Positions 51,962 through 63,600 of a stretch of DNA of 64,000 nt are shown piece by piece (positions within the stretch are counted from its first letter, which is position 1; every line of letters starts with the position of its first letter). Source of the stretch: Glossina fuscipes (lineage: Eukaryota; Arthropoda; Insecta; Diptera; Glossinidae). The translations under genes were made by a program, and so were the position numbers. The notes under the pieces are model-generated. The model made no database searches, was not told the origin of the DNA, and worked only from the letters and a program-made list of their open reading frames with translations. Location of the stretch: assembly GCF_014805625.2 (NCBI RefSeq), contig NW_023998414.1:30794988-30858987 (forward strand). The letters run 5' to 3'.

Positions 51962-54060
51962 TGGTTGTTTTTAATTGCAACTATGCTTCCCTATTCTGTC
52001 AGTTAAGGTAACTCCCGTATGGTTTCAATATACCTTTGGAAAATTTCTTTGTTTTTGAAAATTTTTGTTTTAATTTATTTGAAAAAGTTTTTAAGAAAAC
52101 AAGTTCTTTGGAGTAAGGGATGGCATAGATTAAAAAAAAAAAAAAAAAAACAAAAAAAAAACAAAACAGACAAAGCACCTGATTCGATCTATTTTCTGCA
52201 GAATTTCAGATTATCTTGGTTTTTAGAAAACCATTTCTCTACTTTTCAAAATTCCATTATTTCGATTACATTGCAGGCTATCAAAACCAGTGCTGTTCTA
52301 AATCGATTAAAAAAATCAACCATTTACGCATAAACTATGAACGAAATTTTAAGCGTCTAATAATTGCGTTATTTGCGTTTATTAACAATAGCAAAATGAA
52401 GAAGCCTTGCCATCATTTTATGATTTTCCTAAATAAATTTGATAGTTAATGCAGTTTTAGATTTCTTGATACGAATCATTTTAATTTTTGATTCAATTTC
52501 ATATATGAAATTTGAAAAGAGACTTGATTCGGTTTGTATGAGATTTCACATCGGTAACGTTCTTTTTCCAGGAATCGCAGGAATTTTTGCGAAATATTCC
52601 TAAACTTTACAAATTGCATTTGCAAATGTAACGCAAAGAATGCCTGTAATGAAAAAACCTTAGCCCCTTAAAGGTAAGATGTATTAATCAACAATTACGA
52701 GCCAGATATATTCATTTCAGTGCCGATTTCGATGATCACGTTGCTTGTCGCAATAATCGATTATTTCTAAAAAAAAAACAAAAAAATGGTAGTAAGGCCG
52801 GCATACCGAGGACACATGTACCTCCAAAATTTAATAATGTTAAATTGAGTTCGAGGCACTTTTGAAATAATTCATAAAGACCGATGAAAAGTGGCTAAGT
52901 AATATTTTGCTTTTTGTTTTTTTTGGATTTATTTGGATGCCATGATGCCCTAGAAGAGGTATAATAGACATGCACTATTAATTTTTAAAAATCCGATTAA
53001 ACTTTCTTGCCTGTGTATATCGCGTAACTATTGAAGCGATCAGTAGAAAATTAAACAAGTTAGTGGTGATGTTAGTCCGAACTAGCAGGGACTTGCTTAA
53101 TCTGTTCTACTGTATTCAGATAGAGTAACGAAAAAGATACGCATTTTTTTTTTATTCAGAGCCTATATCCGGGGGAATTTTGAAAACCGGTCATCGGTAG
53201 ATTTGATATGCCTCGCAATTGAAATTGATTTGTTGTTGTCCCTTTAAGTTAAGCAAGTTAAGGGAGATGTAAGTAAAGAACTAAAACGGATAAGGAATCA
53301 ATTATGAAAGCAATCTTAGGTATACGTTATGCAATTTTATTTCACATATACGCTTAAAAAATTATAATAAGTTAAAGGTACAAATACGAGCTGTCTGGTA
53401 CATTCAGGCGAATTATTTTATGCGTTTCCATCATAGTATTCTTATCTAAGTTAAAGTCGATTGATTGGCTTTACCGGTTTTACATTTTGGGTCAAGTTGT
53501 GTGTGCAGAAAAGTTGAAGTTCATATATCGGGGGCTTTCATTTATGTTATTTATAACTATACTGACTGATTGGCTATCAGAGTTTAGTTGGAGAACTTTT
53601 GTCGAACTGAACACCTTCTTTATGTAGTAGTTAGTGATTGTTGTTGTCAATTGCGATTTAATTTGCTATGTATTATTGTTCTTATCCTTATTGTTTTTTA
53701 TGTTGCTGTTGGTTTTTTGCTATTGCATAAGTTATGTTGTTCCATAATTCTAAGAGAAATGTACATTATGTATAACTTGATCCTTGTTGAAAAATAACTT
53801 TTTTTTTTTTTTTTTGTAATTTCATTTACTAAAGCACTCTGTTGTGTTGCTCGCTTAATTTTGCATCATTTGCTTTTATATCGTTGCTGCGTTAATATTT
53901 TTATTTCCCTTCTTTACATTTTGTTTACTGTATATGTTATATGTAGTAATGCGCGCACACACATATATGTAATTTATTAGCATAAAGTACTGAGAGGCAT
54001 GTAATTCATTATAATTTCGGTTTAGCGTAATTTAATTCTTTTTTATTATTTATTTTTTTA

Positions 54061-54125
<65 letters not shown>

Positions 54126-54380
54126 CATTATTTATTATTACTGACCTAAACGCTACGGTTTATGGTTTCTTTCATATTAATTTCATTTATACCTCATCTG
54201 GTTTGTTTAAATGTTTTCGATGTTTTCCCATTTTTTTGTTTTTTTTTTTTTTTTTTTTAGGTTTTTTTTTTTTTTTTATTTTTTTTTAATTTTTTTTTAA
54301 AAATTTTTTTGTTTTTTATTAATTTTGCTTCTGGTTATAGTTCAAATTAGCAATAAATTTAAATATAATTAAATTACTAC
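51926..54380. other. Unassigned, then ATT/T-rich block
   Basis: TA tract at about 51930-51959, A-run at 52133-52160, normal complexity to 53580, T-runs at 53791-53815 and 54236-54290, and an (ATT)n array at 54059-54126. Lies downstream of the third exon of cassette B and may belong to its 3' UTR. Confidence 0.5.
54059..54126. repeat. (ATT)n microsatellite
   Basis: About 22 ATT units with one GTT interruption. Confidence 0.95.
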
Positions 54381-54478
54381 TTAAATTAAATTAAATTTTA
54401 TAACAGCTTTGGTAGTCGTTTCTGGCATCCAACGTATTGAACAACAAGGCCAATATATCGCACATAACGTCTTTTTTA
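54381..54478 (-). CDS. Sh: Shaker cassette B, putative third exon (C-terminal extension)
   Basis: On the - strand, ATATAG|TA-AAA-AAG opens a frame to TAA at 54381-54383. Joined in phase 1 to the donor after the cassette B tail stop, it reads LLVKKTLCAIYWPCCS, then IRWMPETTTKAVIKFNLI. It aligns with the cassette A exon at 29790-29872: the first bases TAAAAAA, a Trp five codons before CGT, and eleven consecutive codons from CGT on. Of these eleven, seven are identical, two differ synonymously, and two change Ala/Thr and Ser/Thr. Only one codon of length difference exists before the Trp. The polypyrimidine tract is weak here, so splicing is less sure than in A. Confidence 0.55.
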
Positions 54479-54713
54479 CTATATTGCATTAATTTCATAC
54501 CCATACATATACACACATCCACACACAGGAAGACACGCATACACGCAGGCATATGCATGTCGATAGAAATGTTTCATATGCGTATATATGTAAATACGCG
54601 TAATTAGTTTTCGTTTTCATTCATATAAAAAAGTTCAAAAGAAAATATGAATAAAAGCTGAATTTTTTTTGTTCAATTTTTGATTTTGTTTTTCAAAAAA
54701 AAAAAAAAGAAAA

Positions 54714-54730
<17 letters not shown>

Positions 54731-54758
<28 letters not shown>

Positions 54759-54785
54759 CTTATATATATATATATCTTATATATA
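54731..54785. repeat. (TA)n microsatellite
   Basis: TA arrays interrupted by CT, next to an A-run at 54699-54731. Confidence 0.95.
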
Positions 54786-55699
54786 TCTTTTTCAATATAA
54801 ATCAAAAGTTAAATAATAATTCATACAGATCTCTTATACTGTTTCAATTATAATAAAGCGTTCATGATTAAGTAAAATAAAAAGAATATTAAAAATTAAT
54901 TGAGCTTTAAGTTTGCCAAAAATCGAATACACTAAAGCAAATGCAAAATAACCTTGAATTGCTTATAGAATTTACTTAAGGTCATATACTAATATAGTCA
55001 TAGAGAACTATAACTTAGATCATCAATGTCATTTATTATAATATTAACTTTAACAATAACAAGAAGATGAAAAGTTTCCCAGCAATTTGACTTTTTAGCC
55101 ATTTAAAAATTATCATTTTTTTAAAGGATGTTTTATAATTTTTGAATATTTAGCATAACTCTTTCAAAATAAAGCATATATTTACTGTATTTGCATATCT
55201 TTATAATCACTGATATAATATCGATAGTAGAATTGAATCTGTAAAACATAATCAGTTCAAGCTCCCGTTAAAATTATTGATTTCATATTTTAAATAATTC
55301 ATAAAATTATTAATTAATTATGCAATTAGAGTATTAATATTTGTTAAGCGGTAATGTTGCAACGATATGTGCAAAACGGCAAACGACCTTGAAAACGAGT
55401 TGAAAACGAATGTAATATTTCTGGCAATTCATGAAAAAAGCATGCTTTCATCCATCAACGAAGCTAAGCAATTATCCAAGGTAGGTGCAAAGAGAATCGG
55501 CTAACAAAGAAAAGATAGGTCAGAAGATGCTGGCAGCAAACGAAATTCGGTCTTCGTATAATGTAAATTGCATTGAAATATCTCACAAGGTAGAAACGCA
55601 AGACAGGAAATTTGAAACTGGGTGGGTGTGTCCCTAACCAATAAATGTTATGGCTTTACCGACTAAGCACTTAGTATAGCTATGACCAAAGAAAACAGC

Positions 55700-55790
55700 A
55701 ACATAATTGAGATTTGAACCGATGAATTTTGACTTGGTAGTCGCGGTCGCGGTTCTTACCTACTCAGCTACTCAGACGGATTATGCTATT
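55700..55790 (-). mobile_element. tRNA-derived SINE head
   Basis: On the - strand TAGCTGAGTAGG (55759-55770) fits the RNA polymerase III A box TRGYNNARNNG, and GGTTCAAATC (55711-55720) fits the B box, 38 bases apart. GACTACCAAGTC between them resembles the tRNA-related part of insect SINEs. The arms do not fold into a proper tRNA cloverleaf by eye, so it is not a tRNA gene. The body would extend leftwards; its end is not defined. Confidence 0.6.
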
Positions 55791-56699
55791 TCGAACGCGA
55801 AGTGTTCCGTAAAGTTTAATAAAAAATTTCTATTGCATTGCATTCTGTCTTTGTCCGGCTTATAAACAGTGAACTTGCTAATTAAATAACAAAATTATAG
55901 TAAAGTAAATCTAGAGGTTACAACGCAATGAAAACAAATACCTTCTTCCAAAGGTATAAATCAGTTAAGGACTTTATTCTTTAAGAAATTCAGAAATCCT
56001 TTATACCTTAAGCAATCCAGAAGAGAGTACTAAAGCACTGAGTTCATATTGAGCAATTCGACTGTTTCCATATCTTTGAACGGTACTGGTGACCCACTTT
56101 GTTTTATCAGTATGAAACTTTAGAATTAGAAACCTTTTTAAAATCAAAGCGCTGTTGTGCAAACTTTTGATATGCACGGTACAAAGACTGCCTGTTAGTA
56201 AAAAATTTGTGTATCTTCTTTAGGTCCGCTTTCTACTTAAATGCATTCGATGATATTTCGTTTAAAAGCGATTTGACAGTTAGTCAAGGCGAAAAGAAAA
56301 AAAGCATCCCGCTTGAGCCAATATTATATCTGGCGTTTACGAGTGATCACTCTAACCCAGATTGCAAGTAACTTCGTGAGGGTAGTGCCGAAATAGTTTT
56401 GAGATTTGGAAAATCAAATCTTATGAATCTAAGTTTTACGTTTAGGAAAAGCGAATGGTATATTAATTCTTTAGCAGTGTTTAGTAAAATATCTTGGTAT
56501 ACGCTTGGATAAGTAGGGTTTTAGAAAAAGCGTTAAAATTAAAGAGCACCATTTTGGAAAGCGTACTCACTGTAATGCGTCCAAGATGCGGAATTTTCTA
56601 CCAAAACCAAAACCTGCTATTTAAACCCGTGGCATTTAATTGTGTCATGGAACAGGTAACTTAGAAGAAGATTTCCGAAGAAGTACTTCATTCAAGCAA

Positions 56700-57105
56700 C
56701 CAATCTAAAGATTTCCTTCGTTAAAAATGAAATTAAATCGCATTTAAGGCTGCACCAAATTGGCTCTGGTATACACCTAAGCATTCCTACCGCTAATTTG
56801 ATGTCATTTAGAAGGTAGAAGAGATCAATTTAGGTAATGCTGTGGGCGTGTACTTCGACCGATTTGGCCCATTTTCAATACCTATTTGCGCGCAAGAACT
56901 TCCAATGTTTCTAGTAAACTTGATAGCTTAATTTCTGCGGACAGGAAAATATTGACAACAGGCCAGACGTACAGACGAAAAGGCTTAAATTGGCTCAGAA
57001 TTTGATTTTGAGCATAAACCTTTATTACATATACTTTTTGGGGCTTTCGCAGCTGCTTTTTGGGCATTGCAAATGTTTTGAGAAAACGGATATGCCCTGA
57101 AGCAT
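56700..57105 (-). repeat. Inverted copy of dispersed repeat family 1
   Basis: On the - strand: CAAAACATTTGCAATGCCCA, GCCCCAAAAAGTATATG, AAAATCAAATTCTGAGCC, then TTTTCGTCTGTACGTCTGG. The block order is the same as at 18441. The 61-codon ORF here is only the repeat read through. Confidence 0.65.
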
Positions 57106-58009
57106 TTTCGCAGTTCGCTGGACCGAAATCGTTAAAATTTAAAATTTTTTATGCAAACTGGTGAAGCAAGATCTTCATGTAACTTATAGTCGTGTTTTAG
57201 CATTTTCATATATCGGAACAAATAAATTGTTTTTTTGTGGTGAAAAAGTTGTTTGCATGATCGCTCGCTCATAAGATGATTAACCTAATTGCTCGAATAA
57301 GATAATTTTCAAAATTGATTTGCAATGCTTTTAAAATCTTTACCAACATTGTCACGAAAATCTTAGATTTATACGTACGAGAGTAAAAACAATTAACATC
57401 AGCCTGTATGTGCATTTCAAAATTGAGTCAAGCGCAAAATGCTTACCTAAACTGAAACCAAAGTTTTGCTAATTTGAAAAATGCGCCAGGCGTATGCTTG
57501 GAGGAAATTAGCCGAAAGGAACTCATTACTTTAATGTGTCTTGATTATAAGGTAAAAAGATTTTCGAATCATTTTCATTTTAAAATTGAAATTCACGTTT
57601 AAATGAATAGTGAAAACCGGCACACAAAACGAGTTATCGTTGACATTGTATTGATGTCGCAATGTCAAGTTTTAGTAGACAAGCAGCAAGTGAATCATTA
57701 AATGAGATTAATAAATCTACACATTATAGCATAGACGGATGGGACTGCCTACCCACTTCCATCCACTATCTATCCTAAGACATTGTGTCCCATACAATAT
57801 AATCAAAGTCATAGGGAGTTCAATAGTTAATTCAGTGAATAGATGTAATCATTGCAAGAATAGCTCGAAACTAGAAATTTAGTTCAATTAAAAATGAAGT
57901 GAAGCAATTTGCTTAGTCTTTTCATTCGCTACGATTTTCGATTTTTAAACCTAGACAACAGCGGACATTTGGGGATTTGGGGATTGCTCTTAAACCTCTC
58001 CAAAAAGTA

Positions 58010-58460
58010 ATTACTTCATCTTTAATGAATGTCCTCCGTGCGTGCACATATATACTCGCAGTTGTGGCCGAGCTGCGTCAAGGTAAGAGAGCATGCTCAA
58101 CATACAATATTTCGCCGTATAATGTTCGAGTCGAGGCCGAGGTCGAGGACGGACCCAAAGCGAGCCGGGCAATATTATCGACAACATGATTGGCAGAAGG
58201 GAAATGTGGAGCACAAAAGTGCTGGGGGAACTGCGATGCGTAGAAAGGCAGCGAGCGGAAAAAAGAAGTAGCGGAGACGAATAAGGGATCCACTAAGGTT
58301 GCACCAGAAGAAGTGAAGCCATAGGAACCAACTTCCGCGACGGTCGACGGAGGGTGTTTATGGGGAATAGTTTTAGTGCGTAGACATCGTGCGAATCGTG
58401 CATGCTGCTGGCACGGGCCAGTACCAGTTCAGTTTTATATTTGAAAGATTAAGAACTCCA
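58010..58460. other. GC-richer, CpG-containing patch of unknown origin
   Basis: The patch is visibly richer in G and C than everything around it, with runs such as GTCGAGGCCGAGGTCGAGGA and GCGAGCCGGGC. ORFs of 60-80 codons overlap in at least four frames on both strands, as expected from GC-rich sequence with few stops. None has a recognised domain. It lies in the inferred intron downstream of the Shaker B tail exon. A CA-rich tract follows at 58499-58538. Confidence 0.6.
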
Positions 58461-59110
58461 AGTCGCATAGCAAGCAAAACAAAAAAAAAAATAAAAAAAT
58501 ACACATATACACACAAACATACACATACACACGCACACAATTTGCAAAAGTTGAGTAATCTTATCGATCTACAATGAATATCTCTCAATAAAGTTTTATG
58601 TACTTATTATTATCACCTCTCAAGCAACCAACAATTGAAAACATTCGAGTTGATTAAATGAATATCTGATATAATCTTTACACGTATTTATTCAAAAAAA
58701 TGGAAGACAAAAAAAAAAAAATCACATTAAGTAGTAAATAGTATTATCTTTTCAATGCCGCACACAAACCCAAACCTTTCTACTTTCTTTCGCATAAGTA
58801 ATTTGCGTCTACGATAAAATTATAAAGCATCCTTTTTTGGGTTTTTATTTTCCATTATCGAATTTAATTGTGTTTATACACTGCTGTGCTTAATACAGCT
58901 TTGAGGTTAATTAAGAATTTCCCCCAAAAATCCATACGAATGGTGTTTTAAGTTGTTTTTTAAAATTTAAATTATTCTTTATTGTCGAAAGTATTATTGT
59001 CACAGGATAAGAGATTGTTTTCTATACAATAGTATTAAAATTTCAATAGCTCAGAAACAAAAAAAAATTAGAAATAGAATAGGGAGGAAAGAGAAAGAAG
59101 GTCTAATACA

Positions 59111-59125
59111 CTTACCCAGTAGTCA
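59111..59125 (-). promoter_or_regulatory. Stop codon and adjoining 5' splice site (cassette B)
   Basis: In sense: TGA-CTACTGG|GTAAG, a near-perfect 5' splice site seven bases after the stop. Same stop context as in cassette A. Confidence 0.7.
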
Positions 59126-59502
59126 AACATCGGTTTCGATACTAACGGCTAAAGCATTATTATGCCTATGAGTGAGAGTGCTACCGCCAGTGGTAACACT
59201 CATGGCAGATTGCTTATAACCATTCTGCAACTGTATATGCTGTTGTTGCGGTGACGGTTGTTGCTGTTGCTGTTGTGAGGGCAGTTGCTTATCTGGCGGC
59301 GATTGTTGCTGCCGTTGAGGCGGCGGAGGCAGGGTTGTAGTTTGTTGGTAATGATGCTGGTGGTGATGATGAGCTCCTAAAAATGGAGCCACCGAACGAC
59401 CAGGATGCGTATCAGTCAGTCCCGGCGTTGATTCAACGCCGTCATCCAAATCCATCATATCGGATGAGGACTCAGATAACGATGATTTCTTTAAATGTTG
59501 AC
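59116..59502 (-). CDS. Sh: Shaker K+ channel, ShB-type C-terminal tail exon
   Basis: The acceptor AACAAGTAG is followed by [20 protein letters not shown], then [20 protein letters not shown] and FLGAHHHH. Next comes a Gln/Pro/His-rich linker, and then [15 protein letters not shown] before TGA at 59123-59125. The tail is 125 residues after the shared Gly codon. [15 protein letters not shown] identifies it as the ShB (H4)-type cytoplasmic end. Compared with Drosophila ShB the Gln-rich part is shorter and more Pro/His-rich. ETDV is the PDZ ligand for Discs-large-type scaffolds. Length to the splice donor (387) is divisible by three, so the exon can be skipped without shifting the frame. Confidence 0.96.
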
Positions 59503-59832
59503 CTACTTGTTATTGTGTTGTTCAGTGTTGACAAACATATTAGTTGACATCATCATCACATCAGAAAAAGAGATACAAATATATAAAATTGAGCAATTAT
59601 AAGTTATAACAAAAGAACAAAAGCATTCTATTCAAACATATGAAGCATTTGCTGTCTAGCTTTTGTAAAAAGTTTAAAAAAAAAAAAATTAATATTTATT
59701 TGGATATATGTGATAAGTATAATATATAAAAGTTATATATATATTTAAATAAAAACGATGTATGCACATTGTATAGTTTTAGGGGGGAAGTATGTAAACG
59801 AGAGACATTGAAAATAAGGGTGAGAAAGATAT

Positions 59833-59875
<43 letters not shown>

Positions 59876-60055
59876 GACAAGGAGAGACATAGATAGATAG
59901 ATAGATAGATAGATAATGAGATTGGGAGGATAGAGAGAGAGAGAGACTTATGTAATACACGAGCGTATAGTGTTTGTTCGTAACGAAGTATAACGAGACA
60001 AAATGAGTAAGGATTCGGTGTTTTCGAAAAAGTTTTGCAAAATAAATGGACTTAC
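59503..60055 (-). other. Intron between Shaker B S6 and tail exons
   Basis: 553 bases, GTAAGTCC donor to AAGTAG acceptor, phase 1. It contains (GA)n at 59839-59873 and (GATA)n at 59891-59914. Confidence 0.9.
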
Positions 60056-60246
60056 CTAATGTACCTGGTAAATATGGACAACTAGTAACATGATTAAAGT
60101 TTTGGCTCTGCATCTCCTCTTGATCCGTTTCGCGATGATAAAAGTAATTGAAATTACTGACAATTACTGGTACCGGTAGAGCGATCGTTAATACACCAGC
60201 AATGGCACACAGCGATCCCACAATTTTACCCCAAACTCCGACCGGC
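60056..60246 (-). CDS. Sh: Shaker K+ channel, ShB-type S6 exon
   Basis: 191 bases, entering in phase 2 and leaving in phase 1. It reads [20 protein letters not shown], then [19 protein letters not shown] and [20 protein letters not shown]. It encodes the S6 pore-lining helix with the PVP hinge, then the start of the C-terminal cytoplasmic region. Ala at the position equivalent to 463 marks the ShB form. Acceptor ACACATATAG, donor TTAG|GTAAG. The upstream pore exon ending in the TTVGYGDM filter is not in the window. Because the phases equal those of the 31450-31640 exon, one of the two is chosen per mRNA. Confidence 0.97.
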
Positions 60247-60665
60247 CTATATGTGTGTATTTCGTTTCAATTTCAATGGAATTGTAATAGTAAACGATAG
60301 CCGATTTTTGTTTTTTGCAGTTTTTTTTGTTTCGATTTTATTGTGGGATAAATTGTTATTATTTTTTCGGTGGATTTATTTATTTTCGATTTGTTATTAA
60401 AAGTTTCAATTTTTATTTTGGTTTTGTTTTGATTTTTTTTTTTTTTTTTTTTTTTTTAATATTATTTAGGATGAAGAGTACGATGTATATAACGAACGAA
60501 CGAACGATCAAAAAACAAATGAAAATACAAATATAAAAAAAAAAATTTATATTTATGTAAATTAAAATTTTGAACATAGTTTTTGATTTTGATTTTTTTG
60601 TTAAATTTTGGTTTGTTATTTTTTAAAAAAAAAAAAAAAAAATTTTTGCAAAAAAAATTCCAAAA

Positions 60666-60699
<34 letters not shown>

Positions 60700-63600
60700 G
60701 AAATAATAATAATAATTTTATGTAAATATATGGTTATTTTATTATATTTAATTACATATATATATATTTACGTATGCAATGTGAAATTGATTTTCAATAT
60801 TAGTAAGTCTGCGGTGTGCATATATATTGTGTATGAAACTATAAACATACTATTATGTGATAATAATGAATGTAGTTTTCATTAACTCTTAAAAGCGAGC
60901 ACCAGACGCAGAAATAGGTATACAATGAGAGCGACTGTAGTACGCTGTATATAATTGTTTAGCGGTAAGAGAGCGTTTGAAATGAGACTGATTGTATAAG
61001 AGATATGATAATAACTGAACTATGTTGCAGATGATAGACAGAGAAGAACATAGTGATAAATATATATATGTATAGATAGATGTATGAAAGCAAGCAAAAT
61101 GTGTCGTAGTTGTTTTCTTGTCTACGATATTGTGCATAAAGTGTTCCGCATTTAATTATTGAATTGTTGTGTAGAATGGCAACGAGAGGTGATAGGAGGG
61201 GAAAAATGTGGATGACAATAAAATTGCTAACATGATGATGAGTAAGAAATATTGCAAATAATGATATAAAATGAGAGATACCGGCGTGGGATATTATATA
61301 AATATAAAAACTATATTTGCTTTCGAGTAAATCTTGGGTAACTATGTGCTTGAATAAAGTTTGTTGTTGTTATTATTGTTCTGCGTGTTATTTATCATTA
61401 TAGTTTTTGAGTCGGCACACACATTTCATAATGCTGATGTGTCAAGGAGAGAGAAGGAGAAGAAGAAGAAGAAAATAGTAGCAGCTCACGAGAATATTGT
61501 TTACAATTCGATATTATCGATGGCGTCCTATTGTCAGGATGAGGTTATTTATGAAATTGCCAATTGTTGAGAAAAACAAATGTAAAGACACATATGTACT
61601 TATACAACGATTCCTCAAAATGAGGCGACTGGAACTCTTGTCAATGTCAATAGGTTTACGAATTTTATCGATGTATATCAAAAATTGTTACCTATAAGTT
61701 GAACAAAACATTCTGAATCGGTCGCTTTAATAAAAGGTGAGTTCATCTCAAGTACTTTGGGGCTTTACTTACATATATGAAACTTAATATATTTTTGTGC
61801 CGTCGGGGTGGAGGACGAATTGAACACCGCTATCTATATCTATGCGCTGAATAACATTGCGCAGCATGCTGCACATTTTTTTAAAGAAGCAAGTCATTGA
61901 ACATGACATTCGACGACGTTGATTTTTTAATGAGGAATCTTATATATTGTAATTGGAACGTTATCTTTGCGGCTATTGAATATATATTAATCGATCCATC
62001 GGGATGACGGATTTTTTTCAAACTTTTACAGGCCGATAATCATGACTTACTTGCAACAATTTCGCTTTCTATTGCTTAAGATTGCTTTTATAGTGTAGTA
62101 GTATTCTCATTGCTCTAAAACTTGTTTTATAGACATTACAAAAGAGCGTGAAAGATAATTGTTAACTGTTAATTTTGATTTTACGAAATTTTAAAGAAAT
62201 TAAATAACAAACGCACTCAAACAACTAAATCAACTCAGTAACTAATCAAAGAGTTGGTATATGTTTTGTATATCTGATGCTCATTTCTGCATCTTAAAAA
62301 TGAGATGACGAGATACGCTTATTTAATTCAATGATGTTGAATAACAAAACGCATAAGATTAGATGTCAGCTTTAATTGATTTTAATAAATTGAAGGGCGA
62401 TTGGCAGCAGGACATTGTAAATATGAAAATGTATAAAATATTATCATAATATAAGATAAAGAGATTACTTTTTTTTTTTTTGTTTTTATAGATATATTAA
62501 GATCAAGTTGGTCTCGCTTACTGGATTGAATTGGATATAGAAATTCTTAAAGAAAACAATTCTTTTATGTGCATTGAAAATTTGTTCTGAGGTCCTTCTT
62601 AAAAAGACATTTGAAGAAACTAATAGACATTTTTCTAAGCACGTTCCACGTTTTATTAATGAAAGTATTTTGGAAATATTGATTTTTGTTTACAACGTTG
62701 ATGTTGCAAGATATTCACTCAAAATTCTTTATTGTTTCTTATTATTGCATATTAGCATGGAATGTAAGCTTGTATTCCCATCAACGGAAACTTATGTAAA
62801 TAAGTATACATAAAATTACTTTTTTTGCTTATTGCGACCAACTTTATATATGATTTTAGAAAAATTTTAAAAGAATTTACATGCGCTCCTCCCTTTAACT
62901 CCTTTTAACTTTCATACAATATTTGCTGGGAAAATCGATGAACGATGCGCTCACCTGACAAAGATCGCATCACTTCGTATACGTGTTAAATAATATTTTT
63001 ATATATATATTTTGCCGACATCTTACGGTCATGCCCATGATATGATATCATATATCACTAAATATAGAGAGATAGATCGCTAACGTAGAGTTTACTGTTA
63101 GGAAAAAGAGAAAAATCATTAGATTTTTTAGTTCGATTTTACTGAAAAAAATTCAAGGCCAAGATTTATATGAAGAAACTTTTGAGCACTATTTTGTTTG
63201 CCTCTTGCAGTAGATATATAGGCAATGAGTTTTTCAGTAGAATTCTTCTCCTGAATGAAGAAAGCCTATGCACTCGATCTAGCAGATGGAATAATCAGCT
63301 TAATAGTCAGATGCGTTTCCAGAATAGACAGAGATTTTTTATTCCTGCCTTTAAAGATGGATCGATAGTTGATCTTGTTCTCAGTTTAGATAGTTATCTA
63401 AAGTGTGATGAAAAGTCGCGTTTTCAATTTCCTTCGACAAGTTGGAAGAACGCAGCCATGCAATTGGGGGAGAATCGCAAAATTCTTACATCAGATGTGA
63501 CAAGAAAATGAATACGAAAGGTACACCTTTTTTTTCTTCACTTCCGATATTTATAAAATCTGTTTAACTTTTTCCTTATTGTATTTATGGAACTTTTTCA

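Larger units (their letters stand above)
54479..59115 (-). other. Putative intron after Shaker B tail exon
   Basis: 4.6 kb, from GTAAGTG at 59115 to the TAG acceptor at 54479. It holds an A-run and TA arrays at 54699-54782, a SINE head at 55700-55790, a family 1 repeat copy at 56700-57105 and a GC-richer patch at 58010-58460. Confidence 0.45.

Noticed and set aside
52850..53000. Possible further mariner fragment on the + strand
   Set aside because: Only a vague resemblance to the catalytic region; no signature motif could be placed with confidence.
55711..55770. tRNA gene on the - strand
   Set aside because: A and B boxes are present but stems do not pair into a cloverleaf; a SINE head fits better.
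58010..58293. A protein-coding gene in the GC-richer patch
   Set aside because: Four similar-sized ORFs overlap on both strands, none with a domain; this is what GC-rich sequence gives by chance.
59745..60055. Continuation of the Shaker B S6 frame past its 3' end into Ser-Leu repeats
   Set aside because: The frame runs through the GTAAG donor at 60055 into intron and a (GA)n tract; the spliced tail exon is the real continuation.
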